From JAUIAI01 sp041396585 (GTDB lineage Bacteria; Pseudomonadota; Gammaproteobacteria; Burkholderiales; Burkholderiaceae_E), in contig JAWKYG010000006.1 of NCBI GenBank assembly GCA_041396585.1, positions 1-64,000 of the forward strand: a stretch of DNA of 64,000 nt, given 5' to 3'. The notes under the pieces are model-generated. The model had not been told where the DNA came from and made no database searches. It saw nothing but the letters and a program-made list of their open reading frames with translations. Position 1 is the stretch's first letter. Each line of letters starts with the position of its first letter. Below, in pieces: positions 8,449-18,265 of the stretch. A program made the translations under genes and the position numbers.

Positions 8449-10521
8449 ATGAGCAATCGAAATACCTCTCGTCTGTCCAAGTTGCTTTCCCTGCTGTTGC
8501 TGGCAAGCTGCGCCAGCCCGCCAGATCGGGCCGGTGACTATCACTTGCTGGATCAGGCGAATGCGCGAATGGCACAAACGCCCAATGAAACCAGCATTCC
8601 GAAGACGGTGAGCGCACCCATGGTGCCGCCGCCGCCACGCAACGGACCCACGCTGGAAACCTATTCAGTGGTCGTCTCTCAGGTCGAGATTTCCGACCTG
8701 CTATTCGCCATGGCGCGTGACGCCAAGATCAATGTGGATGTGCACCCCGCTATTCGCGGCCGTGTCACGCTCAATGCGATCGAACAGACTTTGCCGCAGA
8801 TCCTGAGCCGCCTCTCGCGCCAGGTCAGTCTGCGCTACGAGTTCGACGGCCAGAATCTGATCGTCCTACCCAATGCCCCGTTCGTGCGTCACTACCCGAT
8901 CGACTACGTGAACATGACCCGGACGGCGAGCTCCACGACCAGCATCGCGACCCAGATCTCATCCACGGGTGGCGCGGGCGGCAGCTCGGGCGAAGCGAAC
9001 AACAACTCCACGACCCGGATCACGAATCAATCGACGAACCGCTTCTGGGACACACTCGTCGCCAATGTGCGTACCTTGATCGGTCTGGCCGATAGTGCGG
9101 CCGACGGTGCGGGTGGCGGAAGTTCGGGCGGTGCGACGGGCGGCGGGGCCGCCGCGGCCGGGTCCGGTGGCGCGTCTTCCTCCACGGGCGGCAGCGCCGG
9201 CTCCTCGGCTGGCGGCAGCGGCTCGGGCACGAGCACCTCGGGTGGTGGTGGCGCCGCCAACGGCGGCAGCAGCGCCGCCGGTGGCGCCGGATCGGCATCC
9301 GCCCAGGGCGGCAACGACGGTTCATCCTCTGGATCGCTCCCGCAAGAGCTGGCCAAGGCCGTTATCGCCAACCGCGAAACCGGCATGCTCACCGTGCGCG
9401 GCACCATGGAAGACCATGAACGCGTGCGTGAGTATGTGGACCAGGTCATGCATTCGGCCCGTCGCCAGGTGCTGATCGAGGCGACGATCGCCGAGGTGCA
9501 ACTGTCGGATACCTTCCAGCAAGGCATCAACTGGCAGAAGCTGCGCCTCGATGGTTCGGGCTGGTCGTTCGTGCAACAGCCCAGCGGCACGGCTCCGTTA
9601 TCGACGGGTGCGGCCCCGGGTTCAGGCCCCGGCGGGGTCTTCTTCCCGAACTCGATGAACGGCAACCTTCCCGGCGGTGCCGTGGCCTCGGGCGCAGCCA
9701 CCCCCAGCCTGGGTGTGATCCGCTATCTGCGCACGGGTTCAGACGGTGACCTGGGAGCGGCACTGTCGCTGCTGCAGACCTTCGGCAAGGTGAAGGTTCT
9801 CTCCAGCCCGAAGATCAGCGTGCTCAACAATCAGACCGCGGTATTGAAGGTCGTCGACAACCGGATCTACTTCACGATCGAAGTCCAGGTCACGCCGGGA
9901 ACCGACACGTCGGCTCCGCTTGTCACCTACACGTCCACGCCGAACACGGTGCCGGTCGGCTTCGTGATGAGCGTAACGCCGCAGATCGAGGAGTCGGGCA
10001 TGGTGACAATGAACGTCCGACCAACGATCTCGCGCATCATCGGCTTCGTCAATGATCCGAGCCCGGCCCTGGCGCAGAACAACGTGGTCAGCCGCGTGCC
10101 GGAGATCCAGACACGCGAGATCGAATCGATCATGAAGGTGGCCACGGGCGATGTGGCGGTCATGGGCGGCCTGATGCAGGAGACCGTCGACGATCAGACC
10201 GATGCGATTCCCGGTCCGTCGAGCCTGCCTCTGATCGGTGAACTGTTTCGCTATCGCAGCGACTCCTCGCGCAAGAGCGAGCTGGTCATCTTCCTGCGTC
10301 CCATCGTGATCAAGGACGCCAGCATGGACGGTGACTACCGGCATTTGAAGCCGCTGCAGCCCAAGGAGGATTTCTTCCGTACGCCCGACCGGATGCCGCT
10401 GCCTCGCCATTGGCGTCGTCCGAGTGCTGAGGAAACCAAGCCCGAGGACAAGGAGCGTGCTTCCCTGGTGCCGCCGTCGCCGGCCGTCACCCGGGAACAG
10501 CGCGGTAAGGAGCAGGCATGA
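8449..10521 (+). CDS. mshL: MSHA-type secretin MshL
   Basis: Outer-membrane secretin, 690 residues, that would form the exit channel of the pilus or pseudopilus. It is a lipoprotein by sequence: hydrophobic leader with lipobox LLAS-C21. N-domain segments (VDVHPAIRGRVTLNAIEQTL; REYVDQVMHSARRQVLIEA) precede the secretin core, where VGFVMSVTPQI and MNVRPTISRIIGFV are the MshL-type signatures and a GDVAVMGGLMQE strand follows. Residues about 219-297 are an extreme Gly/Ser/Ala-rich insert placed between N-domains, unlike the usual compact protein. The stop overlaps the mshN start (ATGA). It is the first gene of a 12-gene operon. Confidence 0.92.
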   Translation: MSNRNTSRLSKLLSLLLLASCASPPDRAGDYHLLDQANARMAQTPNETSIPKTVSAPMVPPPPRNGPTLETYSVVVSQVEISDLLFAMARDAKINVDVHPAIRGRVTLNAIEQTLPQILSRLSRQVSLRYEFDGQNLIVLPNAPFVRHYPIDYVNMTRTASSTTSIATQISSTGGAGGSSGEANNNSTTRITNQSTNRFWDTLVANVRTLIGLADSAADGAGGGSSGGATGGGAAAAGSGGASSSTGGSAGSSAGGSGSGTSTSGGGGAANGGSSAAGGAGSASAQGGNDGSSSGSLPQELAKAVIANRETGMLTVRGTMEDHERVREYVDQVMHSARRQVLIEATIAEVQLSDTFQQGINWQKLRLDGSGWSFVQQPSGTAPLSTGAAPGSGPGGVFFPNSMNGNLPGGAVASGAATPSLGVIRYLRTGSDGDLGAALSLLQTFGKVKVLSSPKISVLNNQTAVLKVVDNRIYFTIEVQVTPGTDTSAPLVTYTSTPNTVPVGFVMSVTPQIEESGMVTMNVRPTISRIIGFVNDPSPALAQNNVVSRVPEIQTREIESIMKVATGDVAVMGGLMQETVDDQTDAIPGPSSLPLIGELFRYRSDSSRKSELVIFLRPIVIKDASMDGDYRHLKPLQPKEDFFRTPDRMPLPRHWRRPSAEETKPEDKERASLVPPSPAVTREQRGKEQA

Positions 10522-12534
10522 GTCTTCTGATCAAGGCGCTCAAGCAGGCCGAGCGCTCGCATCGCAGCGGCGAAGGTCTCGAGGCCGACGATCCGACTGC
10601 GGCACCCGTCGCGGCGCCTGCCGAGCGCGCCGCGCCCGTCGCCAACACGGCAACGCCCAAAGACGCGCGCGCATCGCGTGAAGCCGATGCAGCGGATGTC
10701 AGGCCCGCGCCCGGGCAGAGATCGACCCCAGGCGATCAGCCCGGTGGGCGCGACCTGCCTGAGGCCAAGGCTGACTGGTCGATGCTGCTGGAGATTCCCG
10801 ATCCCGCGCCGCCCCGCGAGGCCGCGCCCGAGGTCGCGAAGCCGCCAAGGCCGGTGAGCGCCGCGCCCACTCCTGCGATCGCAATGATGGAGATGGATGC
10901 GATCGACACACCTGCCGCGCCGTCACCCACGGCCCCGGGCGATGACGGGATGGCGTTCGACGACGCAAAGAGCGAGCTCTCTTTCGCGCCTCTGGAGCAT
11001 GCGCTCGAGCCCGCACCCATGGAATTCGACGCCGCGCAGGTCGTGGCGAACCAGGACGACGCACCAGAGCGTGCCGAGCCCACGCAGGAAATGCACGACG
11101 CTTCGAGCATCGGGTTCGAACCCGCTGTAGCCGCGGAACCCGTGATCGCAGCTGTGCAGGCTACCCGGCCCGCAGACAAACCGCGTGCGCCAGAGCAGAG
11201 CGCGGGCCGCGTCTCTGCTGTCGCCGCAGAAATCGATGCCGGCGTTCGATCGACGCATAGCGCGCCGCAAGCCCAGCTCGAGCAGGCACAGCCGGCCGCC
11301 AAGAAGAGCGGCAAACGCAACTCCTATGCACTGCTTGGCTTGTTGCTGCTGATCGGCCTGTCGATCGGCGGCTGGTTCGGCTACCAGACGATGTCCGTGC
11401 CAGATCTTTCGCAATTCGAGGCGAACACACCCGACCCGATGCTGGCCAATCAGAGCAACGCGGCGGCCACTGGGTCAGGCAACACACCGGCCACTGGATC
11501 AGGCAATGCGGCCGGCCTCGAACCCGCGACCAACGCCTCAGCGGGGCCGGATCCGATGCTCGCCGAGGGGGGCGAAGTCGCCTCTTCGATCGATGATGGT
11601 CGAGTGCTCACACTCGCGTTCGCCCCGGCGGCCTCACCCGCTGACTCACTCAGCACGAAGACGGTTGTTGCGAATCCGAAGCCGGCCGGCATCGATGGTG
11701 CGCAGAGTGCCGCCACCCGCCCGAGCGCAGCGACTCGCAAGGCCGCCTCCGGCAGCGAAACCGAAGCTCGAAGCACGGCCGGATCCGCCGCCGTCCAGCC
11801 AGCCGATCGGCAACCGGCGAATCCGGCCGGCAGCGTGCGACCACCCGCCGCAGCCGCGCGCCCCGCGCCGCCAAGCGACGCGGCGGCTCCGGCCGACTCG
11901 GCATCCGAGGCAGGCACGCCGACGGTCCGATTGCGACGGGCGCTATCACCTGCCGAACGGATCGCGATGGTCAAGGCAGGTGCGTATCGATCGTTCCGCC
12001 AGAACCGACTCGCCGAGGCTGAGAAGCTCTATCGCGACGTGCTGGTGCGCCCCGCTCGATACCGACGCATGGATCGGCCTGGCCGCAATCGCCGCCCGCA
12101 ACGGTGACAACGCACTGGCAAGACAACAGTACGAGCGCGCGCTGACAATCGATCCGAATGATCCGGTGGCACGCGCCGGACTGCTTTCGGTCACCCGCGA
12201 CGAAAATCCGACTGCACGGGAGAGTCGGCTGAGAAACCTGATCGCCTCCGGATTGTCCGGGCCGTCGATCACCTTCGAACTGGCCAACGCCCTGGCCGAG
12301 CAAGACCGCTGGGTCGAGGCTCAGCAGGCCTACTTCGAGGCCAGCAGCGCCGAACCGCGCAATGCCGACTTCGCCTTCAATCTGGCGATATCGCTGGATC
12401 GACTGCACCAGCCCGCACCTGCGATTCAGCACTATGAACGCGCAATCGCCCTGGCCGCTTCGGGAGCCGCCACGTTCGATCCGCAGGTGGCGCGGCAACG
12501 TGTCGCCGATCTGCGCTCGGCCCTCCAACGCTGA
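10518..12534 (+). pseudogene. mshN: MshN-like TPR protein with a single frameshift
   Basis: Inner-membrane TPR protein of MSHA-type systems. The N-terminus MSLLIKALKQAE is typical of MshN/GspB-like proteins. A long Pro/Ala-rich cytoplasmic part is followed by one membrane helix (about residues 269-290, YALLGLLLLIGLSIGGWFGY), an Ala/Pro-rich linker and C-terminal TPRs. The frame breaks in the run of four C at 12050-12053: removing one C joins AEKLYRDVLVR to PLDTDAWIGLAAIAARNGD and yields about 671 residues. TPR consensus is intact on both sides, so this is either a sequence error or a very recent mutation. The gene is embedded in the operon, overlapping mshL and 21 bp before mshE. Confidence 0.82.
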
Positions 12535-12555
12535 TCAACGACGAACACTCACAAC

Positions 12556-14301
12556 ATGTCCGCCGAAGCCGTCATTGAGAAAAGGGCCGTTTCCGGCCAG
12601 CCACGCAAGCCCCTGGGCGAACTGCTGATCGAGCGTGGCATCCTCAGCCAGGATCAGCTGCGCATCGCGCTCATGGAGCAGCGCGCGGCGGGTCACCCGC
12701 TGGGTCAGGTACTGGTCTCGCTCGGCTTCGTGACCGAGAAGACACTGCGCGAGACACTCGCCGAGAACCTCGGTCACGAAGAGATCGATCTGAGCCGCCT
12801 GGTACCAAACCCGGCCGCGCTCGAAGTCGTTCCAGCCGAATTTGCCAAGCGCCACCGGGTGTTCCCGGTCTCGATCGATTCCGAGGCACGCCAGCTCACC
12901 CTGGCCTCGTCCAACCCCGGCGACGTGGTCATGCTCGATCAGTTGAGCGCGATGCTCGATGGTCAGTGGGCGATCGATGTGCGCATGGCCACCGATGGCG
13001 AAATCAGCAGCGCGATCGAAAATCACTACGGACACACGCTTTCCATCGACGGCATCCTGCACGAAATGGAAACCGGCGAGGTCGACGTCGCCAGCCTCGA
13101 CACCTCGGGCCGGGAGTTCTCCGGACCGGTGGTCCGTCTGATCGATTCGATCCTGATCGATGCCGTGCAGCGACGCGCGAGCGACATCCACTTCGAGCCC
13201 GAGAGCGGCTTCGTCCGTATCCGCTACCGGATCGATGGCGTCCTGCGCCAGATCCGCTCGCTGCACACCACCTATTGGCCGCCGATGCTGGTTCGCCTGA
13301 AGGTGATCTGCTCGATGAACATCGCCGAGTCTCGGGCACCGCAGGATGGCCGCACCTCGCTGCTGATGAATGGGCGCCAGATCGACTTCCGGGCCGCCGC
13401 ACAGCCCACGCTCTATGGCGAGAACGTGGTGCTGCGTATTCTGGACCGGGCCCGCGCCCTGGTGCCCTTCGAGAAGATGCCGATCACCGCAGAGCAGCGT
13501 GCCCAGCTCGAGGCGATGATCTCGCGCCCGGAAGGCATGTTTCTGGTCACCGGGCCGACTGGTAGCGGCAAGACCACCACGCTTTACTCGATCCTGGGCA
13601 AACTGAATCGCGATACGGTCAACATCATGACTCTCGAGGATCCGGTCGAGTACCCGATCCCGATGATCCGCCAGGCCAACCTGGCGGCCGGCCTGAAGCT
13701 CGATTTCGCGGCCGGCATCCGATCGCTGATGCGGCAGGACCCTGACATCATCCTGGTCGGTGAGATTCGCGATGGCGAAACCGCCACCATGGCCTTGCGC
13801 GCGGCGATGACCGGTCACCAGGTGTACTCCACCTTGCATACCAACTCGGCGCTTGGCGTGCTGCCGCGACTGATGGATCTCGGCCTGACGCCCGAAGTGC
13901 TTGCGGGCAATCTCATCGGCGCGGTAGGTCAGCGGCTGATTCGCAAGCTCTGCCCACACTGCAAGGAACCCTACGTCGTCGATGCCGAGACGGCCAGGCT
14001 ATTGCGGGTCGGCGATGGCAGCAGCCCCGTGCAGCTGTTCAAACCGGCCGGCTGCGAGCAGTGCGATCAGCTCGGCTTCAGTGGGCGGCTGGCGCTGCTG
14101 GAGATCCTGCGCATCGATGACGAGATCGATGACATGATCGCCGAACGCACCCCCCTGCCGGAGATCCGCAAGCGTCTGCGCGCCAAGGGCTATCTGGAAT
14201 TGCTTGATGACGCCATGCGTCGTGTGGCGGCCGGCGAAACCTCGCTCGATGAGGCGGGTCGAATCGTCGATCTGAACCAGCTCGAGCGCGACCAACGATA
14301 A
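12556..14301 (+). CDS. mshE: MshE/GspE-type assembly ATPase
   Basis: Hexameric secretion ATPase, 581 residues, that powers pilus assembly at the inner membrane. An MshEN-type N-terminal domain (about 15-150) carries two LGxxL repeats. The GspE core follows, with Walker A GPTGSGKTT at about 333-341, the Asp box/Walker B in DPDIILVGEIRD, a His box (GHQVYSTLHTNSA), and zinc cysteines C466-x-x-C469 and C500-x-x-C503. In both MshEN repeats proline stands where the c-di-GMP motif normally has arginine (P19, P48), and the second repeat ends in AEN instead of xxQ, so nucleotide binding is doubtful. It is followed 12 bp later by mshG. Confidence 0.93.
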   Translation: MSAEAVIEKRAVSGQPRKPLGELLIERGILSQDQLRIALMEQRAAGHPLGQVLVSLGFVTEKTLRETLAENLGHEEIDLSRLVPNPAALEVVPAEFAKRHRVFPVSIDSEARQLTLASSNPGDVVMLDQLSAMLDGQWAIDVRMATDGEISSAIENHYGHTLSIDGILHEMETGEVDVASLDTSGREFSGPVVRLIDSILIDAVQRRASDIHFEPESGFVRIRYRIDGVLRQIRSLHTTYWPPMLVRLKVICSMNIAESRAPQDGRTSLLMNGRQIDFRAAAQPTLYGENVVLRILDRARALVPFEKMPITAEQRAQLEAMISRPEGMFLVTGPTGSGKTTTLYSILGKLNRDTVNIMTLEDPVEYPIPMIRQANLAAGLKLDFAAGIRSLMRQDPDIILVGEIRDGETATMALRAAMTGHQVYSTLHTNSALGVLPRLMDLGLTPEVLAGNLIGAVGQRLIRKLCPHCKEPYVVDAETARLLRVGDGSSPVQLFKPAGCEQCDQLGFSGRLALLEILRIDDEIDDMIAERTPLPEIRKRLRAKGYLELLDDAMRRVAAGETSLDEAGRIVDLNQLERDQR

Positions 14302-14313
14302 GGCCCAGAGCGC

Positions 14314-15519
14314 ATGGGGATCTATAACTACCGCGCAATCGGCTCCGATGGCGCGATCGTCAGCGGTCGACTGCCCGCGCTGAATCCGCGCGAGCTCGAA
14401 ACCCGTCTGGCCAGTGCCGGCATGGAGCTGCTCAAGGCGCGACCGAGCCGGCGCGCGATGCTGTTCAAGTCACGGCCACCACGGCGTGAACTGATCAACT
14501 TCTGCATGCACATGGAGACCACACTCAAGGCCGGCCTGATGATCACCGAGGCCTTGCAGGATCAGGTCGAGTCACTCGAGAACCGCGGATTTCGCGACAT
14601 CCTTACGGTTGTGACCCAGGCGGTGGCCGAGGGAAGCTCGTTTTCGGCCGCACTCAGCGCCTTCCCGGACGCCTTCGACGAGGTATTCGTCGGCATGATC
14701 AGATCCGGTGAGGAATCCGGTCAACTCGGTCAGGCCTTCGAGAATCTCGGCGAGAACCTGCGCTGGCAGGATGAACTCGCCTCGAACATGAAGCGCATGA
14801 TCATGTACCCGGCGTTCACGATCGCGGTGCTGATCGGCGTGACGGTATTCATGCTGGTCTACCTGGTGCCGCAGCTCTCCGGATTCATCATGACGATGAA
14901 CAAGGGAGAGCTTCCGTTCCAGACCATGTTGCTGCTCAAGCTCTCGGAGATCGTGCGCGGCTACTGGTGGCAGCTGATTCTCGCGCCCTTCGTGTTCTGG
15001 ATCATGTTCGTGGCCTTCATCAAGATCGGCGGAGCGGTGGCTCGCCGGCAACTGGATGCCTTGAAACTGAAGATCCCGGTCATCGGTCCGATCCTGAACA
15101 AGATCCTGCTGTCGCGCTTCTGTTCGATGCTCGGCATGCTCTACGGCGCCGGGCTGCCCCTGATGACCGCGATGAGCGTGGCGCGCGATTCGCTCACCAA
15201 CAAGATCCTCACCGAGGCCGTCGATACCGCGATCACGGAGATCGAGTTCGGCAGCGGGATCACCGATGCCTTCACGAAGGCGGAGCTGTTCCCGAATCTG
15301 ATGCTGCGCATGATCAAGGTCGGTGAGTCCACGGGTGAGATCAACAAGGGCCTGGACAGTGTCAGCTACTTCTATGACCGCGATATCAAGGAATCCATCG
15401 CACGCCTGGAGGCGATGGTCGAGCCGATGCTGACGCTCGCACTTGGCGTCATCCTGGGTTGGCTGATGACCACCGTGCTCGGCCCCATCTATGACATCCT
15501 CAGCAAAGTCGGGGTCTGA
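14314..15519 (+). CDS. mshG: MshG/GspF/PilC-type inner-membrane platform protein
   Basis: Polytopic platform protein, 401 residues, that couples the MshE ATPase to pilin extrusion. It has the two repeated T2SSF domains of the family: FCMHMETTLKAGLMITEAL near residue 68 and FCSMLGMLYGAGLPLMTAM near 270. Three membrane segments are visible (about 165-190, 220-245, 370-395). The opening YNYRAIGSDGAIVSG is typical. Length and composition are normal. It is separated from mshI by 3 bp. Confidence 0.93.
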   Translation: MGIYNYRAIGSDGAIVSGRLPALNPRELETRLASAGMELLKARPSRRAMLFKSRPPRRELINFCMHMETTLKAGLMITEALQDQVESLENRGFRDILTVVTQAVAEGSSFSAALSAFPDAFDEVFVGMIRSGEESGQLGQAFENLGENLRWQDELASNMKRMIMYPAFTIAVLIGVTVFMLVYLVPQLSGFIMTMNKGELPFQTMLLLKLSEIVRGYWWQLILAPFVFWIMFVAFIKIGGAVARRQLDALKLKIPVIGPILNKILLSRFCSMLGMLYGAGLPLMTAMSVARDSLTNKILTEAVDTAITEIEFGSGITDAFTKAELFPNLMLRMIKVGESTGEINKGLDSVSYFYDRDIKESIARLEAMVEPMLTLALGVILGWLMTTVLGPIYDILSKVGV

Positions 15520-15522
15520 CCG

Positions 15523-17166
15523 ATGAAATCGCAGGCGAGCTGCTATCTCTATCTCTGGCATGATGGCGCGATCGGGATTCGCATCGTCGGCGATACTGCC
15601 GAGGATCCTGCCAAGTTCGATCTGGACGAGTCCGGCGACAAACCCGTGGTCGGCCCCGGATTCGACGATTGGTTGAAGCAGTGTCGCCATGACCGGTTTC
15701 ATGTGCTCATCGACACGGTCGATGAGTCGCACGTGATCGAGGAAATTCCCAGGCTCGCCCGCCGGGACCGCGACAATCTGATCAAGAAGCGTATCGCGCA
15801 GCGCTTCCGCGAATCGGAATTCGTTGCCTCGCGGTTGTTGCCCGTTCAGAAGCTGCCTCGGCGCAGGGTCACGGACAAGCCGCCTCCGGGCAAGGCAATC
15901 AGCGGCCATCGCGTCTACCTATGCGGTCTGATCGACGAGCAGGCCGCCAAGCCCTGGATCGACGCCTTGCTCGCGAACAAGATTCGCATCGCGAGTTTCA
16001 CCTCGCCGCCGCTGCTCGCGCCCAATCTGCTGCCTCGCAATGCCAGCCAGTCGAGCGGACTGCTGCTGAGCATCGCCAAAGGGGGTCTGCGTCAGACCCT
16101 GCTGATCGATGGCGTGGTGCATTTTTCGCGCCTGGCGATCGTACATGACACAAGCGCGCTGGCGATTCGCAATGAGATCAACCGAACGATCCAGTATCTG
16201 ACCACCTCGCGACGCCTGACGCGCGATCAGGTCAGCGAATCGCGCTTCACGATCTGGATTGTCGGCATCGGCCTGGCCGGCGATGGGCAGTTACCGGAGA
16301 CCATGAATTTCGACGGCGACCAAAGCGCCCGGATTCAGGTGCTGCCCGCTGACGATTTCGCGCCTCTCGATGCTGGCAGACTACGCGGCCTGACCCCTTG
16401 GGTGTGGGCGGTTCGCAAGGGCAGCAGCCTGGTGCAGTATGCGACACCGCGCCTGCGTCACTTCGACTTCTGCGGCATCTGGAAGCGGCGCATGTGGGTG
16501 GGATCGTCGGGCTTGGCGGCACTGGGCATGGTGCTGGCGCTGAGTGCCGGCCTGGTGGCGGATCTGGTGCTGCCTGATACCAGCACCCACGTTCGCAGTC
16601 GCGAACGCAGTCAGAGCCGCGCCAACGATCTCAATGCCCGCCTGTCCCAGTATGGTGTCAGCGCGGATGAAGTCCTGGCCATCACGAAGGCGGCGGACCG
16701 CCTGCGCAGGCGCCATGTCGGAACCGGTGAGATGCTCGAACTGGTGGCAGCCGGCATTGGCGGCGACACCGGTCTGAGACTGGCACGCATCCAGTGGAAT
16801 CGTGAGGCACTGAGTGCGGACAAGAACAGTGGCGCGGCTGCGGCCCCGATGACGATGCCAGGGGCCATGCCGGGGGCTCCCGGCATGGCCGCCAATGCCA
16901 GCGAGCCGGGTGTGCCGATCCGGCTGACCATCAGCGGCACCGTCGATCACAAATGGAGCAAGACCGATGCGAATGATCGGGTGAGCGCGTTGCTGCAGCG
17001 ACTCCTCGCGCATTGCGACTGCCAACTGGAACGGCTGACCCTGCCCTACGACCCCGCACCAGCCGCATCCTTGTCCCAGAGCTTCGTCAGCGAGTCGACT
17101 TCGCCGCTGGCCTTCGACATCGAACTCGTCGTAAACCGGATCCAGCGTGCCGGAGTGAAGTCATGA
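15523..17166 (+). CDS. MshI-like (PilM/PilN-type) assembly protein
   Basis: Bitopic inner-membrane protein of 547 residues. The N-terminal 320 residues are cytoplasmic and fit the PilM/GspL actin-like position. One membrane helix follows (about 326-352, SSGLAALGMVLALSAGLVADLVL), then a periplasmic part of about 190 residues, including a Met/Pro/Gly-rich linker (APMTMPGAMPGAPGMAA) at about 444-462. The position right after the GspF-like gene and before an MshJ-like gene matches MshI. Direct sequence signatures are weak, so the assignment rests mainly on topology and order. The stop overlaps the next ATG (ATGA). Confidence 0.68.
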   Translation: MKSQASCYLYLWHDGAIGIRIVGDTAEDPAKFDLDESGDKPVVGPGFDDWLKQCRHDRFHVLIDTVDESHVIEEIPRLARRDRDNLIKKRIAQRFRESEFVASRLLPVQKLPRRRVTDKPPPGKAISGHRVYLCGLIDEQAAKPWIDALLANKIRIASFTSPPLLAPNLLPRNASQSSGLLLSIAKGGLRQTLLIDGVVHFSRLAIVHDTSALAIRNEINRTIQYLTTSRRLTRDQVSESRFTIWIVGIGLAGDGQLPETMNFDGDQSARIQVLPADDFAPLDAGRLRGLTPWVWAVRKGSSLVQYATPRLRHFDFCGIWKRRMWVGSSGLAALGMVLALSAGLVADLVLPDTSTHVRSRERSQSRANDLNARLSQYGVSADEVLAITKAADRLRRRHVGTGEMLELVAAGIGGDTGLRLARIQWNREALSADKNSGAAAAPMTMPGAMPGAPGMAANASEPGVPIRLTISGTVDHKWSKTDANDRVSALLQRLLAHCDCQLERLTLPYDPAPAASLSQSFVSESTSPLAFDIELVVNRIQRAGVKS

Positions 17167-17813
17167 GCAGTCAACCAAGAAGCCTGCAGAAAGATCTGCA
17201 GGTAACCATGCTCATCACCGGCATGATCGCCGCGATCGGGATTGGCCTGATCGGCTGGACCGGCTACCGGTTCCAGGAGGAGTCCGCCAAGCGCGAGCAA
17301 CTGATCGCCTCCGCGCAATCGGCGCGCAACAGCGTCGTGAAGCTCGAGCGGGACCTGGAAACAATGACCGACAAATTCGCACGCTTCAAGCGGTTCCAGG
17401 ACGAGAACATCGTCGGCGAGTTTCCAAAAACGCTCGCCCTCGACCACTTCGAATCCGTACTCGGCGAAACCCGGGTACCGTTGCTCAACTATTCGCTGGC
17501 GGGCCGCTTGAAGCTCGACCTGCCCGATATCTCCGGCTTTGCCGACTACGAACCCGGGCATCACGAGTTTCGCTTCGAGACATCGCCCTTGCACGAGGAG
17601 CGGCTGATCCTGCTGACCGAGGAGATCGACCGTCTGATCGGTGGATTGCATGCGTTGGAGGGATGCAGCTTGACCCGTGACGACGAGCGTGGGATGGAGA
17701 GTTCCATGTCTAATCGCGTCGCCCGCCTCACGGCCCGCTGCACCATGTCTTGGTTCGTCTTCGCCAAGCGGGCGGCCCAACAAGGCGCTGCCGCCGCGCC
17801 TGCTGGATTCTGA
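17163..17813 (+). CDS. MshJ/PilO-like assembly protein
   Basis: Small bitopic protein of 216 residues: short cytoplasmic N-terminus, one membrane helix (about 14-37, VTMLITGMIAAIGIGLIGWTGYRF), a coiled-coil stretch (about 38-80) and a compact periplasmic domain. This is the topology of MshJ/PilO/GspM proteins. The ATG at 17163 overlaps the preceding stop and has homology-consistent topology, so longer in-frame starts are rejected. No diagnostic motif is visible and the call depends on operon position. Confidence 0.65.
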   Translation: MSSQPRSLQKDLQVTMLITGMIAAIGIGLIGWTGYRFQEESAKREQLIASAQSARNSVVKLERDLETMTDKFARFKRFQDENIVGEFPKTLALDHFESVLGETRVPLLNYSLAGRLKLDLPDISGFADYEPGHHEFRFETSPLHEERLILLTEEIDRLIGGLHALEGCSLTRDDERGMESSMSNRVARLTARCTMSWFVFAKRAAQQGAAAAPAGF

Positions 17814-17815
17814 TC

Positions 17816-18265
17816 ATGGCTCGAAAATCTCGTTTTGCAGGGTCGGTCGTGCCCGGATTGCTCGTTCTGGCCACTGTCACCCTTGCTGCGCGGGTGGGGG
17901 TCGCCGCCGAACTCGGCGCAATCTTCTACACACCTCAGGAGCGCCGCGCCCTGGAGGCGCAACTGGCCGGAGTCACCCAGTCGCCCGACCAGGACGGCGG
18001 GCAGGGGCAGGCACAGGCCACGGCGATGATCCACTTCAATGGCCTGATTCGCCGCTCGTCCGGGCCGACGACGGCCTGGGTGGACGGCCGTCATCTCGGG
18101 CCTGGCGCGATCCCGGCACACACAACAGCCCGGTTGGTCGGCAACAGTCTGGAGCTGACCCGCAATGGCAGTCGCAAAGTGCTGCGGCCGGGCGAGCGCG
18201 AGACGATGTCGGTGGCACCCGTCGCCGAGGCGGCCGAATCGGACAGTAAGCCGGTTACGCGATGA
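17816..18265 (+). CDS. MshK-like periplasmic protein
   Basis: Exported protein of 149 residues with an N-terminal signal sequence (about 1-31, ending ARVGVAAE). The mature part contains FNGLIRRSSGPTTAWVDG and RLVGNSLELTRNGSRKVLRPG, which resemble the small beta domain of MshK/GspC/PilP-type proteins that link the inner-membrane complex to the secretin. The start lies 2 bp after the MshJ-like gene, and its stop overlaps the next gene by 4 bp. The assignment is from topology and order. Confidence 0.62.
   Translation: MARKSRFAGSVVPGLLVLATVTLAARVGVAAELGAIFYTPQERRALEAQLAGVTQSPDQDGGQGQAQATAMIHFNGLIRRSSGPTTAWVDGRHLGPGAIPAHTTARLVGNSLELTRNGSRKVLRPGERETMSVAPVAEAAESDSKPVTR

Noticed and set aside
12535..13959. 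474-residue open frame antisense to mshE
   Set aside because: The sense strand encodes an unmistakable secretion ATPase; the antisense frame has no recognisable product.
14572..15909. 445-residue antisense frame over mshG and the MshI-like gene
   Set aside because: Spans two real genes, His/Asp/Gln-rich shadow composition, no start signals.
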